Shown: in pieces, positions 7,199 through 13,900 of the stretch
Numbering within the stretch: position 1 is the first letter of the stretch
How the letters are laid out: each line of letters opens with the position of its first letter
From: Bog-756 sp963704615
GTDB lineage: Bacteria; Actinomycetota; Acidimicrobiia; Acidimicrobiales; RAAP-2
NCBI GenBank assembly: GCA_963704615.1
Contig: OY969923.1
Span: forward strand, 2,914,001-2,978,000
DNA: 64,000 nt
Reading direction: 5' to 3'
Made by a program: the position numbers and the translations under genes
The notes under the pieces: model-generated
What the model was told of the DNA's origin: nothing
What the model saw: the letters and a program-made list of their open reading frames with translations, nothing else
Databases searched by the model: none

Positions 7199-8707
7199 CT
7201 ACTGCTGACGCCGGGGGAAGAGAGGCGTGCCCTTCTGCACCGGACACCCGGCCGGGTAGCCCCCCCACACACCTGCGGCGGGCAGGCGTTGATCGGCGGG
7301 CGAACCGTCCAGGCCGATCCGCCTCCAGATCTCGTCCGCCGTGGCCGGCATCACCGGGACGATCAGCAGTGACACGATGCGCAGAACTTCCAGTGCGCTC
7401 CCCAGCACCGAGTCGACCTCGGGGCCCGGATCGGCCTTCCACGGCTCCGCCGTCTCCAACTCGGCGTTGGTCTCGCGGATGAGCCGCCAGGTCGCCTCGA
7501 GGGCCAGGTGGGGCTGGCCGACGTTCCAGGCTTCCGAAGCCTCCGCCACCACCACAGCGGTCACACCGGCCAATCGGCTGTCGCCGTCGGGACCGGGACC
7601 CTTCCCCTCGCACTTGGAGCCGACCACGGTGGCCACCCGGGAGACCAGATTGCCCAGGTTGTTGGCCAGATCGGCGTTGTAGCGGCTGGTGATGCCCTCG
7701 GCGGAGAAGTCGCCGTCGGACCCCAGGGGGGTGTCCCTCACCAGGTAGTAGCGGACCGGGTCGACCCCGTACTCGGCGATGAGCTCCCCGGGCGAGATCT
7801 GGTTGAGGCTGGACTTGGACATCTTCTCGCCTCCCACCAACAACCATCCGTGGACCTGGACATGGGCGGGCGGGTCGATGCCCGCGGCCATGCACATGGC
7901 CGGCCACCACACGCAGTGGAAGCGGATGATCTCCTTGCCGATCAGGTGATGGACGGCGGGCCACCACGCCTCGAAGCGATCTTCGTCCTCCCCGTATCCG
8001 ATGGCGGTCACATAATTGATGAGCGCGTCGTACCAGACGTAGAAGACGTGCTTCTCGTCCCAGGGGACGGTCACCCCCCAATCGATCGATGTTCGGGTGA
8101 TCGAGATATCCCGGAGGCCACCCTGAATGAAACTGAGCGCCTCGTTGCGCTTGGATTCGGGCACCACCGCGGAGGGGTGGTCTTCGTACCAGTCAAGGAG
8201 CTGCTGCTCGAAAGCACTGAGCCGGAAGAAGTAGTTCTCCTCCTCCAGCTCCTCCACCGGCAGACGGTGGATCGGGCACAGCGTCCCGTCGAGCAAGTCG
8301 TCGGGGGCGTAGTACTGCTCACAGGGGACGCAGTAGAGACCGCGATAGGTGTCCTTGTAGATGAAGCCGTTCTCGTAGATCCGGCCCAGAAAACGCTGGA
8401 CGGCCCGATGGTGACGCGGCTCGCTGGTGCGGATGAAGTCGTCGTTGGTGATCTCGAGGTCCTCCCACGCCGAGGTGAACCGGGGGGCCAGCTGGTCGGT
8501 CCACGTCTTGGGGGTGACCCCGTGCTCGTCGGCCGCCCGAGCCACCTTTTGGCCGTGCTCGTCGTTGCCCGTGAGGAAGAAGACCTCATCGCCGATCAAC
8601 CGGTGCCAGCGAGCGAGGGCGTCGGCGTTGACCGTGGTATAGGCGTGGCCGACATGGGGCGCGTCATTGACGTAGTAAATGGGTGTGGTGACGTAGTAAC
8701 GGGGCAT
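7199..8707 (-). CDS. metG: Methionyl-tRNA synthetase
   Basis: This class I aminoacyl-tRNA synthetase charges tRNA-Met. The HIGH-type motif is H18-V-G-H21 and KMSKS is at 295-299. A zinc knuckle in the connective domain shows C126, C129, C144 and H147. The 502-aa protein lacks the C-terminal tRNA-binding extension of the longer forms, as in mycobacteria. The start at 8707 (MPRYYVTTPIYYVND) is the conserved beginning and lies 8 nt after a TANNNT element. It heads the metG-tatD operon. Confidence 0.96.
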   Translation of the reverse strand: MPRYYVTTPIYYVNDAPHVGHAYTTVNADALARWHRLIGDEVFFLTGNDEHGQKVARAADEHGVTPKTWTDQLAPRFTSAWEDLEITNDDFIRTSEPRHHRAVQRFLGRIYENGFIYKDTYRGLYCVPCEQYYAPDDLLDGTLCPIHRLPVEELEEENYFFRLSAFEQQLLDWYEDHPSAVVPESKRNEALSFIQGGLRDISITRTSIDWGVTVPWDEKHVFYVWYDALINYVTAIGYGEDEDRFEAWWPAVHHLIGKEIIRFHCVWWPAMCMAAGIDPPAHVQVHGWLLVGGEKMSKSSLNQISPGELIAEYGVDPVRYYLVRDTPLGSDGDFSAEGITSRYNADLANNLGNLVSRVATVVGSKCEGKGPGPDGDSRLAGVTAVVVAEASEAWNVGQPHLALEATWRLIRETNAELETAEPWKADPGPEVDSVLGSALEVLRIVSLLIVPVMPATADEIWRRIGLDGSPADQRLPAAGVWGGYPAGCPVQKGTPLFPRRQQ

Positions 8708-8715
8708 TGACCGGT

Positions 8716-8721
8716 AGCGTA
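8716..8721 (-). promoter_or_regulatory. -10 element (TACGCT) for metG
   Basis: TACGCT on the minus strand ends 8 nt before the metG ATG. The surrounding GGTAGCGTACC is near-palindromic, so the plus strand also carries TAGCGT pointing toward the NUDIX gene. Confidence 0.45.
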
Positions 8722-8829
8722 CCGACCTGGGCGAAGCCGTCCGACCGGTGAGCGTCTGCCACCTCTCGATAGCCGGAGGGCGACGGATCGTAGGATGCAC
8801 CGGCACGGCATACGCCGGAAGGGTCCGGT

Positions 8830-8849
8830 GTGCCCGCAGGTGCGGGCAC
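8830..8849 (+). promoter_or_regulatory. Perfect 8-bp hairpin in the leader of the NUDIX gene
   Basis: GTGCCCGC and GCGGGCAC pair perfectly around the loop AGGT, about 30 nt upstream of the GAGGAGG ribosome site. A TAGGAT at 8791-8796 could start this leader. It has no T-tract, so it is not an obvious intrinsic terminator. Confidence 0.35.
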
Positions 8850-8881
8850 GGGTCCGGCCGGTCCGTGCGAGGAGGTGCCCG

Positions 8882-9331
8882 ATGGATCTATCCGATGCTC
8901 GACCGACCGATGCCGACGGGGCCGCTCCCGAGCAGCGGGTCGCCGTGTACGGCATCTGCACCGAGGAAGACAGGGTCTTGCTGGTGCGAGCAGCCAAATA
9001 CCTCACGGTGGCTGGACTGTGGTTCCTCCCGGGCGGTGGGATCGATCACGGGGAGGATCCGCCCGCCGCCCTGCGGCGAGAGTTCAATGAGGAGACCGGG
9101 CTGCACGTCCGGGTCGGCGATCTCAAGGGGGTCCTGTCCGACGTGTTCACCCTGCCGAACCGCAGGAACCTCCATACCGTTCGCATCATCTACGACATCC
9201 ACTCGTTCTCCGGTGACCTCCGCGACGAGGCCGACGGTTCGTCGGACGCCGCCCGATGGGTGCGTCTCGACGCGCTCGACCAGCTCCCCCTCGCTCCCTA
9301 TGTGGAGCGGGCCCTCAGCGAACTGAGGTGA
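8882..9331 (+). CDS. NUDIX hydrolase
   Basis: This 149-aa protein carries a complete Nudix box: 'GGGIDHGEDPPAALRREF' followed by 'NEETGL', with the catalytic REXXEE-type core. Family members cleave nucleoside diphosphates linked to other groups; the substrate cannot be told from sequence. I chose the ATG at 8882 because a strong GAGGAGG lies just upstream and because the protein core starts soon after. The upstream ATG at 8795 would overlap the putative -10. The gene is divergent from metG. Confidence 0.88.
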   Translation: MDLSDARPTDADGAAPEQRVAVYGICTEEDRVLLVRAAKYLTVAGLWFLPGGGIDHGEDPPAALRREFNEETGLHVRVGDLKGVLSDVFTLPNRRNLHTVRIIYDIHSFSGDLRDEADGSSDAARWVRLDALDQLPLAPYVERALSELR

Positions 9332-9459
9332 CGGGTGAACTGAGGTGAGGGGTTCGGGTTCGGGGCTCCGGCGTCGCGTCGTGGTTCACCAGTGTGCCTC
9401 CGGCAGCGCCCGACCCCATGGACAACACCTCCTCGCCTAGATCTCAGGCGCTCCAGGAC

Positions 9460-10560
9460 TCATTCCTCTGGCCCCGTGGCTTCTCCTGGCGCCGTGGACT
9501 CCGTGGAGGCAGTCTGATCGGCCCGGCGGACCTCGAGGGCCAGGTCGTAGACCCGGCGACGGGGCACACCGAAGTCCGCGGCGACGCCATCGACCACTCC
9601 CCGGACCCGCTCGCCCTGCCTCAGTCTCTCGGCCAGGGCGGTCGTCAGCACCGCGTCGCTCACCGAGGTGACGTCGGATGCCGGTGCTCCGGCGAGGACG
9701 ATCACCACCTCGCCTCGCAACGGGTGCTCCTCGGCCCAGGACAGCGCTTGGACGAGTGAGCCCCGCCAGATCTCCTCGTGCACCTTGGTCAACTCCCGGG
9801 CCACCGTCACCTGGCGGATCTCGCCGCACACGGCCACCAGGTCGCCGAGGGTCCCCGGCACCCGTGACGGCGCCTCGAAGAGGACCATGGTCCGCGTTTC
9901 CTCGGCCAGCGAGGCCAGCCGCTCCCGTCGGTCCCGACCCGATCGGGGGAGAAATCCCTCAAAACAGAAGCGGTCGGTGGGGAGCCCGCTGGCCACCAGG
10001 GCGGCGATGGCGGCGGAGGGGCCGGGGACAACGGTGACGGTGAGGCCCTCTTTGGCGGCCGCCGCCACCACCCGGCTCCCCGGGTCGGAGATGCCCGGCA
10101 TCCCGGCGTCGCTGACGATGGCCACCGTCGCTCCTCGATGGACGGCACCGAGCACCTCGGCCATGCGGTCACCCTCGTTGTGCTCATGCAGGGAGCGGAG
10201 CCGCACCCCTGATATTCCGGCGTGAGTCAACAGCTTGCGCGAGTGCCGGGTGTCCTCGCAGTAGACGACGTCAGCCGACCCCAGGACCTCGACGGCGCGG
10301 GGCGACAGATCGCCCAGATTGCCGATGGGGGTCCCGACCACGACGACTGCTCCCCCTGATCCCGATTCCGAACCCGATCCGGATTGCCGGTCATCGACGG
10401 GGGGATCACCAGATTCGGGCTTGTGGCCCGATGGCCCTAGCGATGGCTGGTCATCGTCGTCTGGACCCGTCCAGAATTCGAGCTCTTCGAGTATTTCAGG
10501 ATCCAATGCAGGGTCGACCCCGCCTCCCCCTTCTTCCGCGCTCTCGTCGTCGGCGATCAT
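9460..10560 (-). CDS. rsmI: 16S rRNA (cytidine1402-2'-O)-methyltransferase
   Basis: This tetrapyrrole-methylase-fold enzyme 2'-O-methylates C1402 in the ribosomal P site. The core starts near residue 72 ('VVVVGTPIGNLGDLSPRA') and continues with 'VYCEDTRHSRKLL', 'IVSDAGMPGISDPG' and 'CFEGFLPRSG'. The first ~70 residues are an acidic, Ser/Gly/Asp-rich extension not found in typical RsmI (about 280 aa). The ATG overlaps the stop codon of the DUF192 gene as ATGA, which argues that the extension is translated. Confidence 0.9.
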   Translation of the reverse strand: MIADDESAEEGGGGVDPALDPEILEELEFWTGPDDDDQPSLGPSGHKPESGDPPVDDRQSGSGSESGSGGAVVVVGTPIGNLGDLSPRAVEVLGSADVVYCEDTRHSRKLLTHAGISGVRLRSLHEHNEGDRMAEVLGAVHRGATVAIVSDAGMPGISDPGSRVVAAAAKEGLTVTVVPGPSAAIAALVASGLPTDRFCFEGFLPRSGRDRRERLASLAEETRTMVLFEAPSRVPGTLGDLVAVCGEIRQVTVARELTKVHEEIWRGSLVQALSWAEEHPLRGEVVIVLAGAPASDVTSVSDAVLTTALAERLRQGERVRGVVDGVAADFGVPRRRVYDLALEVRRADQTASTESTAPGEATGPEE

Positions 10561-10886
10561 CCCTGGAGGTCCAACTTGTCACCCACCCGCAGCCGCCACC
10601 TCTCGAAGGCACCGGCCTCCGCCTCGATCACGGACCGACCCCGGCGGCGAGGAAGGCTCATTCGCCAGGGTCGCAGCCTGGTCACCCCGACCACCACCAT
10701 CTCTTTGTCGCAGAAGGCCACATCGATCGGGAAGCGCATGCCGAAGGTGTGCACGGAGCGAGTCCGGGGCAGGACCAGTGCCCCCTCGAAACTGGTGCGA
10801 CCGAGCAGACCCTTTGTCCGATCGGCCAGGCCGTCGGCCACCTCGGCCGTGGCCAGGACGTCCCCGTCGCGCAACAGCCAGGTCAT
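10557..10886 (-). CDS. DUF192 family protein
   Basis: This 109-aa protein has the DUF192 (COG1430) pattern: 'ADRTKGLLGRTSFEGALVL', then 'VHTFGMRFPIDVAFCD', 'LRPWRMSLPRR' and a C-terminal 'LRVGDKLDLQG'. The biochemical role of the family is not established. It is the promoter-proximal partner of rsmI, with a 4-nt overlap, and is divergent from the bL37 gene 52 nt away. Confidence 0.85.
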   Translation of the reverse strand: MTWLLRDGDVLATAEVADGLADRTKGLLGRTSFEGALVLPRTRSVHTFGMRFPIDVAFCDKEMVVVGVTRLRPWRMSLPRRRGRSVIEAEAGAFERWRLRVGDKLDLQG

Positions 10887-10923
10887 CGGCCACCACCGCT
10901 ATCTCGGGTCCGTCCAACCCGAG

Positions 10924-10929
10924 TAGCAT
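10924..10929 (+). promoter_or_regulatory. -10 element (TAGCAT) for the bL37 gene
   Basis: TAGCAT ends 9 nt before the GTG at 10939 and supports a leaderless transcript for the tiny gene. Confidence 0.5.
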
Positions 10930-10938
10930 TGCCCAACT

Positions 10939-11022
10939 GTGTCCAAACGAACCAACAAACGCAAGCTCCGGGCCAAAAAGAAGGCCAACCACGGAAAAAA
11001 GCCGAACTGCGGACGCGGCTGA
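10939..11022 (+). CDS. Large ribosomal subunit protein bL37
   Basis: A 27-residue, highly basic protein starting at GTG: 'MSKRTNKRKLRAKK' then 'KANHGKKPNCGRG'. The 'KANHGKRPN'-type ending is the signature of bL37, a 24-residue 50S protein found in mycobacterial ribosome structures. It is too short for routine gene callers. A TANNNT element lies 9 nt upstream, and codon 1 is the only sensible start. The extra CGRG at the C-terminus is longer than the mycobacterial version. Confidence 0.85.
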   Translation: MSKRTNKRKLRAKKKANHGKKPNCGRG

Positions 11023-11056
11023 CCCTGTTCGACGGCCTGGCGGACGGCTCCGGTGG

Positions 11057-11146
11057 CCGCCTGCTCGGGGTGCACCGCCTGCTCGGGGTGCACCGCCTGC
11101 TCGGGGTGCACCGCCTGCCCCGAGTGCACCGCCTACTAGGAGTGCT
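11057..11146. repeat. Five tandem copies of an 18-bp unit
   Basis: The unit CCGCCTGCTCGGGGTGCA occurs three times exactly (11057-11110) and twice more with substitutions (11111-11128, 11129-11146). It fills the convergent gap between bL37 and the phosphodiesterase gene. There are no spacers, so it is not a CRISPR. Reading frames across it give meaningless His/Pro/Gln repeats. Confidence 0.9.
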
Positions 11147-11178
11147 CGGCCCGGGTAGCCCGGTCAGAGGGACGATTC

Positions 11179-12060
11179 TCAGCCCTCGGGCTTCCACGCG
11201 CAACCCAGTCGATCGAGGACTTTGGCCAGGGCGCTGGGGCGGTCGGTGATGATCCCGTCGACACCGAGTCGGCAGAGATCCTCCATCTCCGTTTCCTCCT
11301 CGATGGTCCACACATGGACGGCGAGGCCTTCCTCGTGGGCCACGTCCACGAAGCTCTGGTCCACCAGGGTGATGTCTCCATAGCGGGCGGGTACCTGCAG
11401 CGCGACGTGGCGCATGGCCGGCGGGGTCTCCCCGGCCTTGACCGCCTGGACGAAAGCGGCCACGGCCACAGTCCCGGCCGAGGTGGGAATGTCCGGTGCG
11501 AAGGTGGAGAAAGCGTCGGTGGCCGCATCGAGGAACGAGGCGACGATCACATCGTCAGACCGGCCGAAGCGGCGGAGCAGCTCGGCCAGCGCCTGCTCAT
11601 AGGGAGCCACCGCCGGAGCGGTCTGCTTGATGTCCAGGTTGAGCACCGTCCCGGGGAAGGCGTCGAGCACCTCTTCCAGGAGGGCGATCCGAAACCGACG
11701 ATCCTCGGGAGCTCGTCCCCGGTAGGGATACTGGTCGGGCTCGAGCCCGGGCGTGACGTCGGCGCCGGGCGACCACCAGTAGGCGTTGTCCAAGGTGCGC
11801 AGCCGGTCCCAGGTCATGTCGGCGATCTTGCCCGAGCTGTCGGTGGTGCGATCAACCGTCGGGTCGTGGCCCACCACCAGCTGGCCGTCGGCAGTGGCAT
11901 GGACGTCCAGTTCGATGGCGGTGGCACCGGCGGCGAGAGCGCCCTGGATGGCATACAGGGTCGACGACGGACCCTCCCAGGCGCCCCCTTGGTGGGCGTA
12001 GGCGATCACTCGACGTTCCAGCCAACGTGACAGCCGTCGCGACTCGGGAAAGGCGGGCAC
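11179..12060 (-). CDS. Glycerophosphodiester phosphodiesterase family protein
   Basis: This 293-aa GDPD-fold hydrolase would split glycerophosphodiesters to glycerol-3-phosphate and an alcohol. It has 'YAHQGGAWEGPSSTL' (the usual HRG is HQG), 'ELDVHATADGQLVVGHDPTVDRTT' with metal-binding Glu/Asp and catalytic His, and the late 'VHVWTIEEETEM'/'GVDGIITDRP'. No signal peptide is visible. It starts with GTG 6 nt after a TANNNT element shared back-to-back with the next gene. Confidence 0.88.
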   Translation of the reverse strand: MPAFPESRRLSRWLERRVIAYAHQGGAWEGPSSTLYAIQGALAAGATAIELDVHATADGQLVVGHDPTVDRTTDSSGKIADMTWDRLRTLDNAYWWSPGADVTPGLEPDQYPYRGRAPEDRRFRIALLEEVLDAFPGTVLNLDIKQTAPAVAPYEQALAELLRRFGRSDDVIVASFLDAATDAFSTFAPDIPTSAGTVAVAAFVQAVKAGETPPAMRHVALQVPARYGDITLVDQSFVDVAHEEGLAVHVWTIEEETEMEDLCRLGVDGIITDRPSALAKVLDRLGCAWKPEG

Positions 12061-12066
12061 GGAAGA

Positions 12067-12076
12067 ACGGTAGCCT
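12067..12076. promoter_or_regulatory. Overlapping divergent -10 elements (ACGGTAGCCT)
   Basis: The 10-mer reads TAGCCT on the plus strand (10 nt before ATG 12087) and TACCGT on the minus strand (6 nt before GTG 12060), sharing the central TA. It therefore looks like one symmetric, bidirectional promoter core feeding two leaderless genes. Confidence 0.5.
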
Positions 12077-12086
12077 CTGCCCCGAC

Positions 12087-12689
12087 ATGCTGGACCACGT
12101 CTTCACCCAACTGGTTGCATCGCATCGGAACGCCTTCGAGGCGGCGCTCCTGCAGCGACAGGCGGTGGAGGAACGGTTCCAGGTGGACGTCTTCCTCGGC
12201 GACGTGAGCTTCGAGACCTCCTACAGCCTTCCGGGGGAGGAGCGGCCGGCCCGGATCCGGGTCGACACCAGCCTGGACTGGCCGACCTGGAGCCAGACCG
12301 CCTACCGGAGCTGGGCCATCGGCGAGGAGCCCGACGAGCTCCCCGAGGTGTTGGTCGAGATCGCCTTCCGGGTCCAGGGCTTGGTCGGGGTACCCGAGGT
12401 CGGTCCCCTCCTCGACGTGCTTCCGGTGCGTCTCGAGGTGCTGGGCGACGAACCGCTGGCCCGGGGTCTGGCCACTATCGAACAGGTGCTCACCGCCGGG
12501 CCCGAGGGGCCCGAGTGCGCCGTCGAGGTCTCCTACGAGGGGTCCTGCCAACTGGACGAGGCCACCCTCGAGGACCCGACCACTCTCGACGACGCGCTGG
12601 CCCCTCTGGGGCGGTCGGTAGCCTCGGTGCTGGTCCGCATCGGTGATCTCCCGTTCACCTTCAGGCCCATCGAGAGCCCTCCGGCCTGA
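12087..12689 (+). CDS. Hypothetical protein, 200 aa
   Basis: I do not recognise this family. The protein is soluble, acidic and without Cys clusters, signal peptide or TM segments. It alternates beta-like stretches ('FQVDVFLGDVSFETSYSLPG', 'VLVEIAFRVQGL', 'SVASVLVRIGDLPFTF') with helices, suggesting an alpha/beta fold of two similar halves. The start at 12087 is set by the shared -10 element. It is transcribed away from the phosphodiesterase and toward the adenosine-kinase-like gene. Confidence 0.75.
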   Translation: MLDHVFTQLVASHRNAFEAALLQRQAVEERFQVDVFLGDVSFETSYSLPGEERPARIRVDTSLDWPTWSQTAYRSWAIGEEPDELPEVLVEIAFRVQGLVGVPEVGPLLDVLPVRLEVLGDEPLARGLATIEQVLTAGPEGPECAVEVSYEGSCQLDEATLEDPTTLDDALAPLGRSVASVLVRIGDLPFTFRPIESPPA

Positions 12690-12701
12690 CGCCCCGAGGG
12701 C

Positions 12702-13859
12702 TCAGACCAGCAGGCCGGCCTCGACCGCCAGGGCTCGGAGATCGGCCTGGGGTCGGGCCCCCACATGGGAGATGACCTCGGCGGCGCACACCCCGCCGAG
12801 GCGGGCCGACTGCTCCGGGGGGAGACCGTTGGTGATCCCGTACAGGAAGCCGGAGGCGAAGAGATCGCCGGCTCCGGTGGTGTCGACGACCTTGTCGACG
12901 GGAACCGCCGGGACCTCGACCGGACCGCTCGCTGACACCACCACACAACCGGCCGGTCCCCGGGTCACGACGGCGAGCACGCCCGTTTCGGTCACCGCCT
13001 CGATGGCGTGGTCGAAGGTGGGCGAGCCGAACAGCGAGATGAGCTCCTCCTCGTTGGCAAAGAGCATCTCGAGATCCCCCCGCAACAGATCGAGGAACTC
13101 TCGCCGGTGGTGCTCGACACAGAATGGGTCGGACATGGTGAGGGCCACGGCGGCATTGTGGGCGTGAGCCACCTCGATGGCCTCCCGCATGGCCGCCTTG
13201 GCCGAGGGCTGCTCCCACAGGTAGCCCTCGAGGTAGACGACCTGAGCGGACGAGAGGTAGCCGTCGTGGAGGTCGACCGAGCCGAAGTCGGAGGCCACGC
13301 CGAGGTGGGTGGCCATGGTGCGCTCGGCGTCATCGGTCACCAGGACCAGACAGTGGCCGGTGACCGCCTTGCCGGCGATCGCCGGCGTCGGTGTGGGGTC
13401 GAAGGCCACGCCGATCGAGCGGATGTCGTGGGTGAACGCTTGGCCGAGCTGGTCGTCGGCCACCCGGCCCAAAAAGGCGGCACGACCTCCCAGGGCAGCC
13501 ACGCCGGCCGTGGTGTTGGCCGCCGAGCCACCGGAAGCCTCGGTGGTGGGCCCCATAGACGCATAGATGGCCTCCGCCCGTTGGGAATCGACCAGGACCA
13601 TGGTTCCCTTGACCAGATCGAGAGAGCGGAGGTCTTCGTCCCGGGCCGTGGCCAGCACGTCGACCAAAGCGTTGCCCACGGCTACCACGTCGAGCGCCGG
13701 AGCGGAGTCGGAGTCGGGACTGGAGTCGGATCCGGGGTCAGAGTTGGGTGCGGAGCCGGAGGTTCGACCGGAGCCAGAGGCGGGTGCGGGGTCGGAGCCC
13801 GAGGCGGGGTCGGAGCCCGCGCTCGGGGAGGAACTGGGGGGGGCGGCGTCAGTGTGCAC
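12702..13859 (-). CDS. PfkB-family kinase, adenosine kinase-like
   Basis: This ribokinase-fold sugar/nucleoside kinase has 'VAVGNALVDVLA', 'SGGSAANTTAGVAALGG', 'YLEGYLWEQP', 'LTMSDPFCVEHHR', 'LFANEEELISLFG' and the catalytic anion-hole motif 'DTTGAGDLFASGFLYG'. The pattern fits the adenosine kinase group common in proteobacteria rather than mycobacterial AdoK. About 55 N-terminal residues are a Ser/Pro/Gly/Asp low-complexity tail encoded by short DNA repeats. It starts at GTG, 6 nt after TACCGT. The substrate assignment is by family only. Confidence 0.85.
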   Translation of the reverse strand: MHTDAAPPSSSPSAGSDPASGSDPAPASGSGRTSGSAPNSDPGSDSSPDSDSAPALDVVAVGNALVDVLATARDEDLRSLDLVKGTMVLVDSQRAEAIYASMGPTTEASGGSAANTTAGVAALGGRAAFLGRVADDQLGQAFTHDIRSIGVAFDPTPTPAIAGKAVTGHCLVLVTDDAERTMATHLGVASDFGSVDLHDGYLSSAQVVYLEGYLWEQPSAKAAMREAIEVAHAHNAAVALTMSDPFCVEHHRREFLDLLRGDLEMLFANEEELISLFGSPTFDHAIEAVTETGVLAVVTRGPAGCVVVSASGPVEVPAVPVDKVVDTTGAGDLFASGFLYGITNGLPPEQSARLGGVCAAEVISHVGARPQADLRALAVEAGLLV

Positions 13860-13865
13860 GGCGCG

Positions 13866-13894
13866 ACGGTAGCCTGCTCGGCCGACGGTAGCCT
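13866..13894. promoter_or_regulatory. Tandem pair of symmetric divergent promoter cores
   Basis: GACGGTAGCCTG occurs twice 19 bp apart. The left copy gives a minus-strand TACCGT (13871-13866) exactly 6 nt before the kinase GTG. The right copy gives a plus-strand TAGCCT (13889-13894) exactly 6 nt before the pepN ATG. Confidence 0.5.
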
Positions 13895-13900
13895 GCCGTC

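Noticed and set aside
6276..8081. A 601-codon minus-strand frame that would make TatD a much larger fusion protein
   Set aside because: The upstream half runs antiphase through metG and has Arg/Gly/Pro-rich nonsense composition. The TatD domain starts cleanly at GTG 7178 with a ribosome site.
11057..11146. A CRISPR-like repeat array
   Set aside because: The repeats are directly adjacent without spacers, and no cas genes are present.
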